Shown here: positions 54,244-62,892 of the stretch, in pieces
How the letters are laid out: every line of letters starts with the position of its first letter
Numbering within the stretch: position 1 is the first letter of the stretch
From: Flavobacterium sp. ACN6
GTDB lineage: Bacteria > Bacteroidota > Bacteroidia > Flavobacteriales > Flavobacteriaceae
Assembly (NCBI RefSeq): GCF_002304005.1
Contig: NZ_MRCQ01000019.1
Location: 1-64,000 of the forward strand
DNA length: 64,000 nucleotides
Reading direction: 5' to 3'
Position numbers and translations under genes: made by a program
The notes under the pieces: model-generated
Seen by the model: the letters and a program-made list of their open reading frames with translations, nothing else
Databases searched by the model: none
Told to the model about the DNA's origin: nothing

Positions 54244-54420
54244 TCAGCTTTTCTGCTCCAGATGTTCCATGAAATCTTCCACACTGGTGCCGGCTGCCCT
54301 TACGGCATTTTTTAATACTTCCTCGGGTACATTAAGTTTTTCAGACCAGTACTGCACCTCTAGTGGTTCGCCTATATGGATAGAAGAATCCTCTTTTGCT
54401 GTGTTCGATTTGTCGTCCAT
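54244..54420 (-). CDS. DUF3606 small protein
   Basis: A 58-residue gene, first of the small-protein operon. After a polar N-terminus, VQYWSEKLNVPEEVLKNAVRAAGTSVEDFMEHL matches DUF3606 (a Trp-Lys-Leu-rich helical motif followed by AV..VG.SV). DUF3606 proteins are common in stress and plasmid settings but uncharacterised. A TAACTTTG promoter element lies 25 bases upstream. Confidence 0.75.
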   Translation of the reverse strand: MDDKSNTAKEDSSIHIGEPLEVQYWSEKLNVPEEVLKNAVRAAGTSVEDFMEHLEQKS

Positions 54421-54444
54421 GATTTTTAAATTTTAGAATTTACC

Positions 54445-54452
54445 CAAAGTTA
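54445..54452 (-). promoter_or_regulatory. -7 element TAACTTTG of the small-gene operon
   Basis: An exact TAnnTTTG match on the minus strand, 25 bases before the DUF3606 start. A TTTG lies 13 bases further upstream, closer than the usual spacing. The rest of the 54421-54842 gap shows no feature. Confidence 0.45.
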
Positions 54453-54842
54453 GCATCAGGGGTAACAAATCTGTTATATTATAAAAAGCGATTTTTACAG
54501 GATTGTAATGATTTACAGGATGTTAAGTTTTGTTGTTGAGGTTATGAGGCTGTAAGTTTCTCTAACTTGGCGGAAGGTGAGATTGATTCGGGGCAGTACC
54601 TGTCGGGCTGTTTTGGGCAGCTGCTATTCCCACTTAATCTTGATAGAGGAATTCAAAGTTCTTTTTAAGACTGCTGTACTAAAATTCTACCATTTTAGAT
54701 ACGTCTTTTCAAAAAAAAGGTTTAAATTTATAGTTACGATTTTTATATGTGATTGATAATTTAGTATTTAATTCTGGTTGTTTAATCACAATGCCGATTT
54801 TAAAATCTATTTTTCGTTTAATGCACTTTTAAATTAAAAATC

Positions 54843-55289
54843 ATGGCGCCACACCAAAAATCTGAGAGAATTATCTATTTAGCGGACGATGATGAGGATG
54901 ATAGAATGCTGTTTACTGATGCAGTGGAGGAACTCGATATGGGGTTTATCGTCCAATCAGCTGTAGATGGAAAAGAACTGCTCGATGCGCTGGCTGCTGA
55001 AAAACGGCTTCCAGAAGCTGTTTTCCTGGACATCAATATGCCCTGTAAAAATGGATTTGACTGTTTGAAGGAAATTCGAAATTGGAAAGGGAAGCTCCAG
55101 CAGGTAAAGATCATTATGCTTTCCACCAGCAGCAGCTCTCTGCATATTACACGCTCCTATAAGATGGGAGCTGATTATTATGCCGTAAAACCCACCAGTT
55201 TTAAAGACCTGAAAGAGTTATTGAAAAAGATGCTGGATCAGGACTTTAAAAGCATCAGAAAAGGGATGAAAAAAATACAGCCGGCTTGA
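54843..55289 (+). CDS. Single-domain response regulator (CheY-like)
   Basis: A 148-residue receiver without an output domain. The acidic pocket is DDDEDD (15-20), the phospho-acceptor D63 (FLDINMP), the switch residue in LSTSSSS and the conserved Lys in AVKPTSF. It belongs to the RcpA-like group that partners bacteriophytochrome or hybrid kinases. No kinase is nearby. A second receiver of the same group lies at 62893. Confidence 0.92.
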   Translation: MAPHQKSERIIYLADDDEDDRMLFTDAVEELDMGFIVQSAVDGKELLDALAAEKRLPEAVFLDINMPCKNGFDCLKEIRNWKGKLQQVKIIMLSTSSSSLHITRSYKMGADYYAVKPTSFKDLKELLKKMLDQDFKSIRKGMKKIQPA

Positions 55290-55346
55290 TGGATTTGAAT
55301 TTAGAATATAGTACTAAAGGCTTGCAGAATATGTTTTACCGCTTCT

Positions 55347-55592
55347 CTATTCGCTGACGGCTTCTTCCGCTGCCGTATTTTCCTTTACAGCAGTACGTTT
55401 AATATGCAGGTAAAAATCCCTAAGGTGCCACCATGCCGGACATCTTTCCAAAGGACCATTAAAATTTTTAATTCCTATGTAGCAGCTTTTTAAAAAAACC
55501 TGTGTATTGGTAATTTTAGCCCAGGGCTTCCAATCCACTTCTACTGGCGGCGGGCTGCTTTCAAAATAGCGTTGTATTTCTTCGTGATTCAT
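55347..55592 (-). CDS. Small protein, DUF6965-like
   Basis: 81 residues from ATG 55592 (MNHEEIQRYFESSPPP); an in-frame ATG at 55610 is an alternative. The N-terminal (N/T)HEEI.RYFE...P and the following KITNTQVFLKSCYIGIKN fit the small DUF6965 family found in Bacteroidota mobile elements. The end (KENTAAEEAVSE) is disordered. Function unknown. Confidence 0.6.
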   Translation of the reverse strand: MNHEEIQRYFESSPPPVEVDWKPWAKITNTQVFLKSCYIGIKNFNGPLERCPAWWHLRDFYLHIKRTAVKENTAAEEAVSE

Positions 55593-55839
55593 ACTGCAAA
55601 AATAGCTCATAGGAGCATAAAAGGCAACACCCGAGCGGGATTAGGGCTTGTTTTTGCTATGGATTTTTTTTAATTTTTTTTCACTGTTCTGACTTCCAGA
55701 GCTATGCAGTTTGGATTTTTTTTATGGCCGGTCAAAGCTTTTTTACACAGGTTTTCAAGGGTATGTCCACAGTACTTTCAGCCTGCGGTTAAGGCGCATC
55801 GCCTGGGGATCTAAATACCGTTAATTCCATCACAAAGGT

Positions 55840-55940
55840 CGGGCAGAGCGGTGCGGTTCGCTGCAAAAAATTCCCCCATAAATGCAGGACATCCGTCCTG
55901 CTTTATTGCGTTGCTTTCTGCGCTCGCTTCGCGCTGCCCG
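55840..55940. other. GC-rich structured region upstream of radC-like gene
   Basis: Outer arms CGGGCAGAGCG (55840-55850) and CGCGCTGCCCG (55930-55940) pair with one mismatch. Inside is a perfect GCAGGAC/GTCCTGC hairpin (55884-55901, loop ATCC). A further TGCTAAA/TTTAGCA dyad (55948-55975) lies just before the radC-like ATG. The gap holds no gene. A structured RNA or an element end or transfer site is possible. Confidence 0.5.
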
Positions 55941-55977
55941 GGAGAGGTGCTAAAATTAATCTTAAATATTTAGCATC

Positions 55978-56445
55978 ATGAAAACTACAGCAGACAACAA
56001 CTGGAAAATCGTTTCAGAAATCGAATTGATTTATAAATCAAAAGTAAAAAGTTCAGAGAGACCTCATATCAGCTCCTCCAAATGTGCCTACACCATTCTG
56101 AAAGACTGCTGGGATCCCTGCAAAATTGAATTTCTAGAGCAGTTCAAAGTACTGCTTTTGAGCCAGTCCAATACCGTTCTGGGCCTTTATGAAGCTTCCT
56201 CAGGTGGAATGTCAGGAACAGTGGTGGATATAAGAGTTTTATTTACTGCAGCCCTTAAAGCCCGCGCAGCAGGAATCATTATTGCCCACAATCATCCTTC
56301 AGGAGGCACAGTTCCTTCACAGCCCGATATTATGATCACCAGAAAGATTGCTCAGGCAGGAACGATTTTGGATATTAAACTGCTGGACCACCTTATCCTA
56401 ACTGCTGAAAGCTACTATTCCTTTGCAGATGAAGGCGCTTTATAG
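55978..56445 (+). CDS. RadC-like JAB-domain protein
   Basis: A 155-residue protein with the MPN/JAMM fold: E54 and the zinc motif H104-N-H106-P-S-G-G then D117. The fold is metalloprotease-like, though RadC proteins have no proven activity. This short form without the N-terminal HhH domain is a marker of Bacteroidota conjugative and mobilisable elements. A terminator overlaps its stop codon. Confidence 0.92.
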   Translation: MKTTADNNWKIVSEIELIYKSKVKSSERPHISSSKCAYTILKDCWDPCKIEFLEQFKVLLLSQSNTVLGLYEASSGGMSGTVVDIRVLFTAALKARAAGIIIAHNHPSGGTVPSQPDIMITRKIAQAGTILDIKLLDHLILTAESYYSFADEGAL

Positions 56446-56453
56446 CGCCTTTT
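56432..56453 (+). terminator. Terminator overlapping the radC-like stop codon
   Basis: AAGGCGCT (56432-56439) pairs with AGCGCCTT (56444-56451), loop TTAT, then T. The TAG stop at 56443-56445 lies within loop and stem. Confidence 0.7.
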
Positions 56454-56620
56454 AATTGTATTAAAAGAAAAATAGAATGAAAAATAGAAGTTACAGCCTT
56501 ATTATTTCTGGTTTTTTGGTTTACGAAAGCCAGCTCATTCTAATTTCCCATTCGAGTACAGCGAAAAGACAAAGCAGATCACCTCACATTGTTACAGGGC
56601 TTTTAACCTGACAGCTTTTA

Positions 56621-57118
56621 TTAAGGTCTAGTATAGGATATATTTTTGCTGTTTCCATACCTTTTATATATGAGGTAAGCGGCAAATCCAAATGGCAGAC
56701 TAATTAATATGATGAAATTATTTTCGATTCCAAACAATAGCAAGGTGCTGGTAATTACTAGAAAAATAAACAAGGCCGGCAGTAATTTTTGAAGGCTGCT
56801 TAATTCTTTTTCTGTTTGTTCTAAAGTCAAAAAAGGTAAAGTCCTGGAAACAAATCCAAGCATCATTTTGTTACTAAAAAATAGGAGCTCAAATGACTTT
56901 AATTTAGTTTCAATAGTAAGGTGTTCACTCCGGTCATTAAAATTTATTTTCAAGATCTCTTCTGTCTTTATTACAATGAGATTCTTATCGCGGCAGCTGT
57001 CATTTTTAAAATGCTCCATAGAAAAATATTTCCTATTGGATAAATAAATATGATTTTCTATTATCAAAAGGGTTTCGTAATTTTCTAAAAAATAGATATC
57101 ATCCAATTCAAAACTCAT
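56621..57118 (-). CDS. Hypothetical membrane protein
   Basis: Not recognised. 165 residues: a cytoplasmic-looking beta-rich part (1-110, with ETLLIIENHIYLSNRKYFS), then two adjacent helices (about 112-130 and 133-152) and a basic tail, YLIYKRYGNSK. The AT-rich codon use contrasts with its neighbours on either side, so it may be a separate acquisition. Confidence 0.6.
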   Translation of the reverse strand: MSFELDDIYFLENYETLLIIENHIYLSNRKYFSMEHFKNDSCRDKNLIVIKTEEILKINFNDRSEHLTIETKLKSFELLFFSNKMMLGFVSRTLPFLTLEQTEKELSSLQKLLPALFIFLVITSTLLLFGIENNFIILISLPFGFAAYLIYKRYGNSKNISYTRP

Positions 57119-57344
57119 TCTTTTTGATTTTAGTTAGGCCGGCAGCGAGTTTAGTTCCTGACGCCAGATGTTTACTACAACTTTTTAAAAGCGTTTTCTC
57201 CAGCGAATATAAGATATTCTCTGTCATTATAAAACAGTACAGTTATTGTATTTGCAGAGCAGGTAAAACAGCTTTGAAAAAGATGCTGCTGCATTTCCCT
57301 TGATTTTGTTTTGACACGGTTTGATCATCTTATATAAAAAAAGA

Positions 57345-57369
57345 ACGCAGCCTTTTTTTAAGGCTGCGT
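57345..57369 (-). terminator. Terminator of the 57674 gene
   Basis: ACGCAGCCT (57345-57353) pairs with AGGCTGCGT (57361-57369). On the minus strand TTCTTTTTTT follows. It lies 12 bases beyond the stop. Confidence 0.85.
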
Positions 57370-57380
57370 CCACTGCATTT

Positions 57381-57674
57381 TTACTGCTTTTTGTCTGCTC
57401 CAAGACCGGAGAGTTTTTCATTGAGTTCCGTCAGTCCGGCCCGCTGCAGGCATTCTTCTGCAAGCTGCTGGAGCTCGGCTGTGTTTTCCTTTGGAATGCT
57501 TTGCAGCAGCACCGAGGAGCCTGCTTCATTTTGGTTCAGGCCGAGCCGCATTACATGATGGAGCAGGAGCACATTTTTTCGTGAAATCTTCAAATCCATT
57601 CTTACCATTTCATTCATTGCGGGGATACTCAAAATGGTATCAAAAACCCGCACCACATCATTTTCTGTCAGCAT
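57381..57674 (-). CDS. Hypothetical protein of mobile elements
   Basis: 97 residues from ATG 57674 (MLTENDVVRVFDTILS); a GTG at 57683 is an alternative. All-helical: MNEMVRMDLKISRKNVLLLHHVMRLGL, then a Leu-rich helical tail. No domain name is known to me. It is divergent from the mobilisation genes, with the oriT-like inverted repeat between, so it could be an accessory transfer or regulatory factor. Confidence 0.6.
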   Translation of the reverse strand: MLTENDVVRVFDTILSIPAMNEMVRMDLKISRKNVLLLHHVMRLGLNQNEAGSSVLLQSIPKENTAELQQLAEECLQRAGLTELNEKLSGLGADKKQ

Positions 57675-57870
57675 AATTTCCACGTTTTAAATTCATAATG
57701 TTCTCTCTTCAAAGATAGTCAGAAGCTTTAAAAACAGCCCGTTCAAAATATGGCCGGGATGGGCAGGATCCTCTGCTGTTTTCTAATTTCGCTTATGCTG
57801 TTTTGAAAAAGAGCTTTGGATATGCGGGTGTTTTTATGTGCTGGAAAGACTGCCTCGTTCCTGCAGTCGG

Positions 57871-57902
57871 CCAGATGTCCGTTTGTTAAACAAACGATCT
57901 GG
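57871..57902. other. oriT-like inverted repeat upstream of mobA
   Basis: CCAGAT, a GTC bulge, then CGTTTGTT, central A, AACAAACG and ATCTGG. The core is an 8-bp perfect stem; GCAG/CTGC arms extend it. It lies in the 380-base gap (57675-58053) before the relaxosome genes, where nic sites of this relaxase class are usually found. The rest of the gap has no gene. Confidence 0.45.
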
Positions 57903-58053
57903 CTGCCTTTTGCTCGGAACTCGCAGGCAGGGATTTATAAAGGTAAACTGCCCCAAAGAGCAGGGTTGGTGTATCCAGAAGCATATTGTAATGCACCCCA
58001 AGGAACGAGCAGCAGGTTAGGAAATAACGGAAGAAACGAATTATAAAGGAGAA

Positions 58054-58449
58054 ATGATGATGGAGAAAAAAAATGTAAAAAGAACCCGTATAGCGGCTGT
58101 TAGGTTTACCGCTGCAGAGTTTACGGCGATCGAGAAAAAATTTAAAGGCACTACCTGCCGTCAGATGAGCGAGTATATGCGCAGCTGTCTTTTGAATAAA
58201 CCCATAACAACCAGGTACCGCAATGAATCCCTGGATGAATTTATGCTTGAAATGATCCGCTTGAGAAAGGAGTTCAGTGCCGTGGCAAACAACTTTAACC
58301 AATCGGTTAAAAAACTCCATACCCTGAGACAGATTCCAGAGTTCAGGTACTGGATCAGCAGCACCGAGGCCCAGCGCAGCGAACTGCTTGAAAGACTTGA
58401 AGTGATTCAAAAATGGATGGATAAAACAGCCGGCAGATGGTTGCAGTAA
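58054..58449 (+). CDS. mobA: Relaxosome accessory protein, MobA/MobC type
   Basis: A 131-residue DNA-binding protein that helps the relaxase at oriT. The N-terminal KRTRIAAVRFTAAEFTAIEKK is a ribbon-helix-helix start, followed by TTCRQMSEYMRSCLL and a helical C-terminus with NNFNQSVKKLH, the classic MobC signature. Three in-frame ATGs (58054, 58057, 58060) follow an unusually strong AAAGGAG at 58045; spacing favours the later two. It overlaps mobB by 13 bases. Confidence 0.88.
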   Translation: MMMEKKNVKRTRIAAVRFTAAEFTAIEKKFKGTTCRQMSEYMRSCLLNKPITTRYRNESLDEFMLEMIRLRKEFSAVANNFNQSVKKLHTLRQIPEFRYWISSTEAQRSELLERLEVIQKWMDKTAGRWLQ

Positions 58450-59699
58450 TAAAGACCAGCCGCTCGGTACGCAGCGTTTTATCGTACAATGAAAATAAGG
58501 TCAAAACAGCACAGGCACAGTGTATCGGGGAGGGGAATTATCCAATGGCTGTGGAGCGCATGAATTTTTCCATGAAACTCCAAAGACTGCTCGGGCAGAC
58601 TGCCCTGAATGAGAACGTGAAGCGCGCCGGGGTGCACATCTCTTTGAACTTTCATCCCTCGGAGAATTACCCCAGGGAAAAGCTCCTGGAAATAGCGGAC
58701 AGTTACATGGAAAAAATAGGTTTTGGCAGCCAGCCTTATCTGGTTTATGAGCATCACGATGCCGGGCATCCGCACATTCATCTGGTCTCGATTAAAATAA
58801 GGGCCGACGGATCGAGAATCGACATGCAGAACATTGGAAAAAATCAGTCGGAGAAAGCCCGAAAGGAAATTGAAAAAGCGTTTGGCCTGGTCAAGGCGCA
58901 GGGCAGAAATTCCAAGCAGGTTTCACTTATCAAAAACCCTGCTGCAGTGAAGGTTTGTTATGGTAAAATGGAATCTAAAAAAGCGCTGTCCAATGTGCTG
59001 AACGCTGTGCTGAACAGCTACAGTTATACCTCGTTGGCGACCCTTAATGCTGTTTTGCAATTGTACGGGGTAAAGGCCGACAGGGGCAGTGAAGATTCTC
59101 GGATTTTTACCTCTGGGGGACTGGTATACCGCATATTGGACCCAGACGGAAAGCCGGCTGGTGTGCCGATAAAAGCCAGTGATTTTTCCATGCGCCCAAC
59201 CCTTGCTTTTCTGGAGCGCCGTTTCGAGGTAAACAGCACCGAGAAAAGCTTTGAAAAAAAGAGAATCCGTACTGCTGTGGACACCGCCTTACTGGTCAGG
59301 GAAACGCATTTTCAGAAGCTTATTTTAATGCTGCGCTCCCAGGGAATTGATACGGTTTTAAGGAAGAGCAGCACTGGCAGTTTATACGGTATCACCTATG
59401 TGGATCATGCAACCAAATGCGTTTTTAACGGCAGTGAGCTGGGCAGGAATTACAGCGCCAAAGCCGTGCTGGAACGCTGTGAAAAAACAGTTGAATACAG
59501 GGCTGTTATCATACAGAAGGATGTGCTCGAAATGGGCGGTCAGGATAAGCAGCAGTATGCCGGTGCTGGTGTAAGCGAGGTATTTGCCAGCGGGATCCAG
59601 GAGCTGCTAAAAGCCGAGTGGCAGGCCGATTATGTTTCTGGAAAGTTTAAGGATAGGAGCAGGAAAAAAAGAAGAAAAGGGCCTTTGAATAGGAATTAA
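58437..59699 (+). CDS. mobB: Relaxase / mobilisation nuclease (MOBP-like)
   Basis: A 420-residue relaxase that nicks oriT and leads the strand during transfer. The catalytic N-terminal third has a candidate Tyr18 and the metal-binding HHDAGHPHIHLVSIK (106-120) with the three His. The C-terminal part is basic (KDRSRKKRRKGPLNRN). It overlaps mobA and precedes the coupling-protein gene by 31 bases. Full length, apparently functional. Confidence 0.92.
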   Translation: MVAVIKTSRSVRSVLSYNENKVKTAQAQCIGEGNYPMAVERMNFSMKLQRLLGQTALNENVKRAGVHISLNFHPSENYPREKLLEIADSYMEKIGFGSQPYLVYEHHDAGHPHIHLVSIKIRADGSRIDMQNIGKNQSEKARKEIEKAFGLVKAQGRNSKQVSLIKNPAAVKVCYGKMESKKALSNVLNAVLNSYSYTSLATLNAVLQLYGVKADRGSEDSRIFTSGGLVYRILDPDGKPAGVPIKASDFSMRPTLAFLERRFEVNSTEKSFEKKRIRTAVDTALLVRETHFQKLILMLRSQGIDTVLRKSSTGSLYGITYVDHATKCVFNGSELGRNYSAKAVLERCEKTVEYRAVIIQKDVLEMGGQDKQQYAGAGVSEVFASGIQELLKAEWQADYVSGKFKDRSRKKRRKGPLNRN

Positions 59700-59730
59700 T
59701 TTAAAAAGAGATCATTAAAATTGGACAGTT

Positions 59731-61713
59731 ATGCAGACAGGGGAAAACGAACAGGCACTGAGAAAAATACTCGATATGACAAGGCTGATGAGCATTATGC
59801 TTTTGCTGCTGCATTTTTATTATTACTGTTACAGCGCTTTTGCGCTGTGGGATCTTACAAGTGCTTTAGGAGATAAAATCCTAAGGTCGGTTTACAACAC
59901 AGGTCTCTTTGGAAATTTTTATATTTCCAAGCTCGCGGCGCTGGGACTGCTTTTGATTTCACTGCTGGGGGCAAAGGGGCGTAAAGACGAAAAACTGCAG
60001 TTTAAAACCGCACTATATTATATGGTTTCAGGGCTGCTTATTTATTTGGCAGGCGGTGTTATTTTAAGGCTGTCGTTTTCGGTTATCACTGCTGCTTGTC
60101 TTTATATTGTACTTACGGTTTTGGGATTTCTGCTGGTGCTTTCCGGCGGGACACTGCTCTCGCGGCTGCTTCAAAACAGGCTGTCTGCCGTAGATATTTT
60201 TAACAGTGAAAATGAAACCTTTCCGCAGGAAGAACGCCTTTTGGAAAATGAATATTCCATCAACCTGCCGGCCTACTATTATTTAAAAAACAAACGTAGA
60301 AAAAGCTGGATCAATATCATTAATCCGTTTCGCGGGATACTGGTATTGGGCACCCCGGGCTCGGGCAAATCCTATTTTGTGATCCGTCATGTCATCACCC
60401 AGCACATTGCCAAAGGTTTCAGCATGTTTGTATATGATTTTAAATACGATGATCTTTCCAAAATTGTCTATAATACCTTTGAAAAATACAAGCATGTGTA
60501 CGCAGTCATGCCTAAATGCTACTTTATTAATTTTGATAACATCATGCACCGCTGCAATCCTTTAGACCCTCAGAGCATGGAAGATATTACCGATGCCTCG
60601 GAGTCAGCCAGGACTATTCTGATGGGACTCAACCGCGAATGGATCAAGCGTCAGGGAGACTTTTTTGTGGAGTCGCCGATCAACTTCTTATCAGCGGTGA
60701 TCTGGTATCTCAGACGCTACAAGGACGGGGAATTCTGCACCCTGCCGCATGTCATCGAACTCATGCAGGCAGAATATGACAGTCTCTTTACCCTGCTGCG
60801 CACCGATAAGGAAATCGAGGTGCTCATTAACCCTTTTATCAATGCCTATCTTAATGATGCCATGGACCAGCTCGAAGGGCAGATTGCATCGGCTAAAATA
60901 GCGATGGCCAGGCTTTCTTCTCCCCAGTTGTATTACGTGCTTTCTGGAAATGATTTTACTTTGGATATTAATAATCCGCTGGAGCCCAAGATTGTATGCA
61001 TGGGAAACAATCCGCAGAAAATACAGATTTACGGTGCCGTATTATCGCTGTATGTAAACCGTCTGGTCAAACTGGTCAATAAAAAAGGAAAGCTCAAATC
61101 GAGCCTTATTTTTGATGAGTTCCCAACCATTTATCTCAATAATATGGACAGCCTTATTGCCACGGCCAGAAGCAATAAGGTAAGCACCTGCCTGGGGGTG
61201 CAGGACTTCAGCCAGCTGCGAAAAGATTACGGCAGGGAGCAGGCCGATGTGATTTTAAACATCACGGGAAATATTATCTCGGGACAGGTAACCGGCGATA
61301 CGGCAAAGCAGTTGTCAGAGCGTTTTGGCAAGATCATGCAGGACAGGGAAAGCATATCGATCAACAGCTCCGATACCTCGGTCAGCCGTTCCAGACAGCT
61401 CGAAGCGGCCGTGCCGCCTTCCAAGATTTCTTCTTTGAGTTCAGGGGAATTTGTTGGGATGACCGCTGATAATCCAGACTGTAAAATGGAGCTGAAAACC
61501 TTTCACTCCCAAATTGTAAACGATCATGAAGCGTTACGAAAAGAGGAGTTGGGCTACAAGGATATACCGCCGGTGAGAAAACTGGACAGCGGGATGATCC
61601 AGCAGAATTACAGCCAGATCAAGCGTGATGTGCAGGAGATTATTTACACCGAAATGGACAGGCTTTTGAATGATCCCGCGCTGAAGCATTTGATTGTTTT
61701 AAAGAAGAAGTGA
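59731..61713 (+). CDS. Type IV coupling protein, TraG/VirD4-like (YWFCY)
   Basis: A 660-residue ATPase linking the relaxosome to the transfer channel. The N-terminal YYYCYSAF motif belongs to the YWFCY domain of Bacteroidota coupling proteins, and four helices lie in residues 15-145. The motor has Walker A GTPGSGKS (207-214) and Walker B SSLIFDEFPTIY. With mobA and mobB it completes a mobilisation set. The mating-pair (tra) genes are not in the window; they may lie further right or be supplied in trans. Confidence 0.93.
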   Translation: MQTGENEQALRKILDMTRLMSIMLLLLHFYYYCYSAFALWDLTSALGDKILRSVYNTGLFGNFYISKLAALGLLLISLLGAKGRKDEKLQFKTALYYMVSGLLIYLAGGVILRLSFSVITAACLYIVLTVLGFLLVLSGGTLLSRLLQNRLSAVDIFNSENETFPQEERLLENEYSINLPAYYYLKNKRRKSWINIINPFRGILVLGTPGSGKSYFVIRHVITQHIAKGFSMFVYDFKYDDLSKIVYNTFEKYKHVYAVMPKCYFINFDNIMHRCNPLDPQSMEDITDASESARTILMGLNREWIKRQGDFFVESPINFLSAVIWYLRRYKDGEFCTLPHVIELMQAEYDSLFTLLRTDKEIEVLINPFINAYLNDAMDQLEGQIASAKIAMARLSSPQLYYVLSGNDFTLDINNPLEPKIVCMGNNPQKIQIYGAVLSLYVNRLVKLVNKKGKLKSSLIFDEFPTIYLNNMDSLIATARSNKVSTCLGVQDFSQLRKDYGREQADVILNITGNIISGQVTGDTAKQLSERFGKIMQDRESISINSSDTSVSRSRQLEAAVPPSKISSLSSGEFVGMTADNPDCKMELKTFHSQIVNDHEALRKEELGYKDIPPVRKLDSGMIQQNYSQIKRDVQEIIYTEMDRLLNDPALKHLIVLKKK

Positions 61714-61791
61714 AGTCTTTATGTTGTGTAATACATGGATGAGGACAGCTGTATTATATTTCCCAAAAAGAAAAAAAGCCAGCAAATGTAT

Positions 61792-61885
61792 AGGACATCA
61801 GACAAAATAAATGCGCATAATGCCAGGTCTCTTTATCGACCTGTCACCCTTTGGGACTTATAGCATTTCTTTTGTCTGATATCCT
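61792..61885. repeat. 94-bp inverted-repeat structure
   Basis: A 23-base arm at 61792-61814 (AGGACATCAGACAAAA...) is the complement of 61863-61885 with two mismatches. Inside, CAGGTC/GACCTG forms a second hairpin (about 61824-61843). There is no coding sequence. It lies 80 bases after the coupling-protein gene. It may be a terminator complex, a small RNA or a miniature element. Confidence 0.65.
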
Positions 61886-61960
61886 GATTTTTAAGTGCTT
61901 TCTTTTTCTCTTTTTTCTTTTGAGAAATTTTAGGTAATCAATCAGATATGCTGGCAGTAC

Positions 61961-61996
61961 TTTTTTTTTTTTTTTTTTGTTGTTGTTGTTGTTGTT
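61961..61996 (+). repeat. T18 tract followed by (TTG)6
   Basis: Eighteen consecutive T (61961-61978), then GTT repeated about six times to 61996. A slippage-prone tract in the gap (61714-62237) downstream of the coupling-protein gene. Confidence 0.9.
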
Positions 61997-62150
61997 TGAT
62001 TTATAGTGCTAAAGCATGGGGATGATAAAAAGGACTTACGTTTTTTGTTATGGATCCAGTGAGCAGGTAGGATTTGAAAAAGGATGTTCAAAGTATTTTA
62101 GCTGCTTGATGCAGTTCAATAGGAAGAGTAATTAAGTAAGGTAGAATAAG

Positions 62151-62195
62151 GTAAAGTAAAGTAAAGTAAAGTAAAGTAAAGTAAAGTAAAGTAAA
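62151..62195 (+). repeat. (GTAAA)9 pentanucleotide repeat
   Basis: Nine perfect copies of GTAAA, preceded by imperfect ones from 62136. It lies 42 bases beyond the stop of the minus-strand 62238 gene. Confidence 0.92.
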
Positions 62196-62237
62196 GATAA
62201 AGATCAGGTTAGCTTAGCTAAGGTGCATGTAAGGAAA

Positions 62238-62522
62238 CTAATTGCACAAAATCTTATGGTGCACTTTTATTAGACCTTTAATAGTGATAACACTTCGGTC
62301 GTTATCGGGATTTAAAAAGATCAGCCCCTGATCATTTAAAACAAGCAGCATATCTAATATTGACGCCTGGCTTTCTTTTTCAAAAGCCGACTGGTCCATA
62401 TAATGCATGTTTTTGCTGGCTGCCGGGCCGGTCAATCGTGTGAGCTCTTCCAGAGAACAGCTCATCCCGTATCTGTCGGCAAGTATTTGCAGCACTTTTA
62501 GAAAGATAGGTGGTGTTTCCAT
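62238..62522 (-). CDS. Hypothetical 94-residue protein
   Basis: No family is recognised. The N-terminal part (IFLKVLQILADRYGMSCSLEELTRLTG) and the C-terminal (DMLLVLNDQGLIFLNPDNDRSVITIKGLIKVH) look like a small winged-helix, with a helix pair and a beta-hairpin wing, so DNA binding is possible. It is bracketed by simple repeats: (GTAAA)9 after the stop and (CTTT)14 66 bases before the start, suggesting length-dependent expression. Confidence 0.55.
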   Translation of the reverse strand: METPPIFLKVLQILADRYGMSCSLEELTRLTGPAASKNMHYMDQSAFEKESQASILDMLLVLNDQGLIFLNPDNDRSVITIKGLIKVHHKILCN

Positions 62523-62586
62523 AATCTAAATACTTTAATGTATATACGGGAATAAATTCATTTTAGTTTTGATCAAAGCTGGATTG

Positions 62587-62643
<57 letters not shown>

Positions 62644-62892
62644 TATGCTGTTTTATTTTGAATTAATCCCTTTCTTTTTTCCAGAAACTGGAAAAAGATC
62701 TTTGATAAAAAGTGGAAAAAGGGATAAGTGTTACAGTTTTTCAAAATATCTAAAAGTAATAAGAGACGCCCGCGATAAACATAATATAATTAAACGATAG
62801 TATATGAGACCATTCTTTTTTTTGCAATTTATATCAAAGTGCTTTTGCATTTTATATCCATACGAAATCAGCCATGTTAATACTGCCCTAAA

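Noticed and set aside
57816..58046. 76-codon plus-strand ORF in the oriT-like gap
   Set aside because: It runs through the inverted repeat, has no domain pattern, and two other frames are equally open. The inverted repeat is the better explanation.
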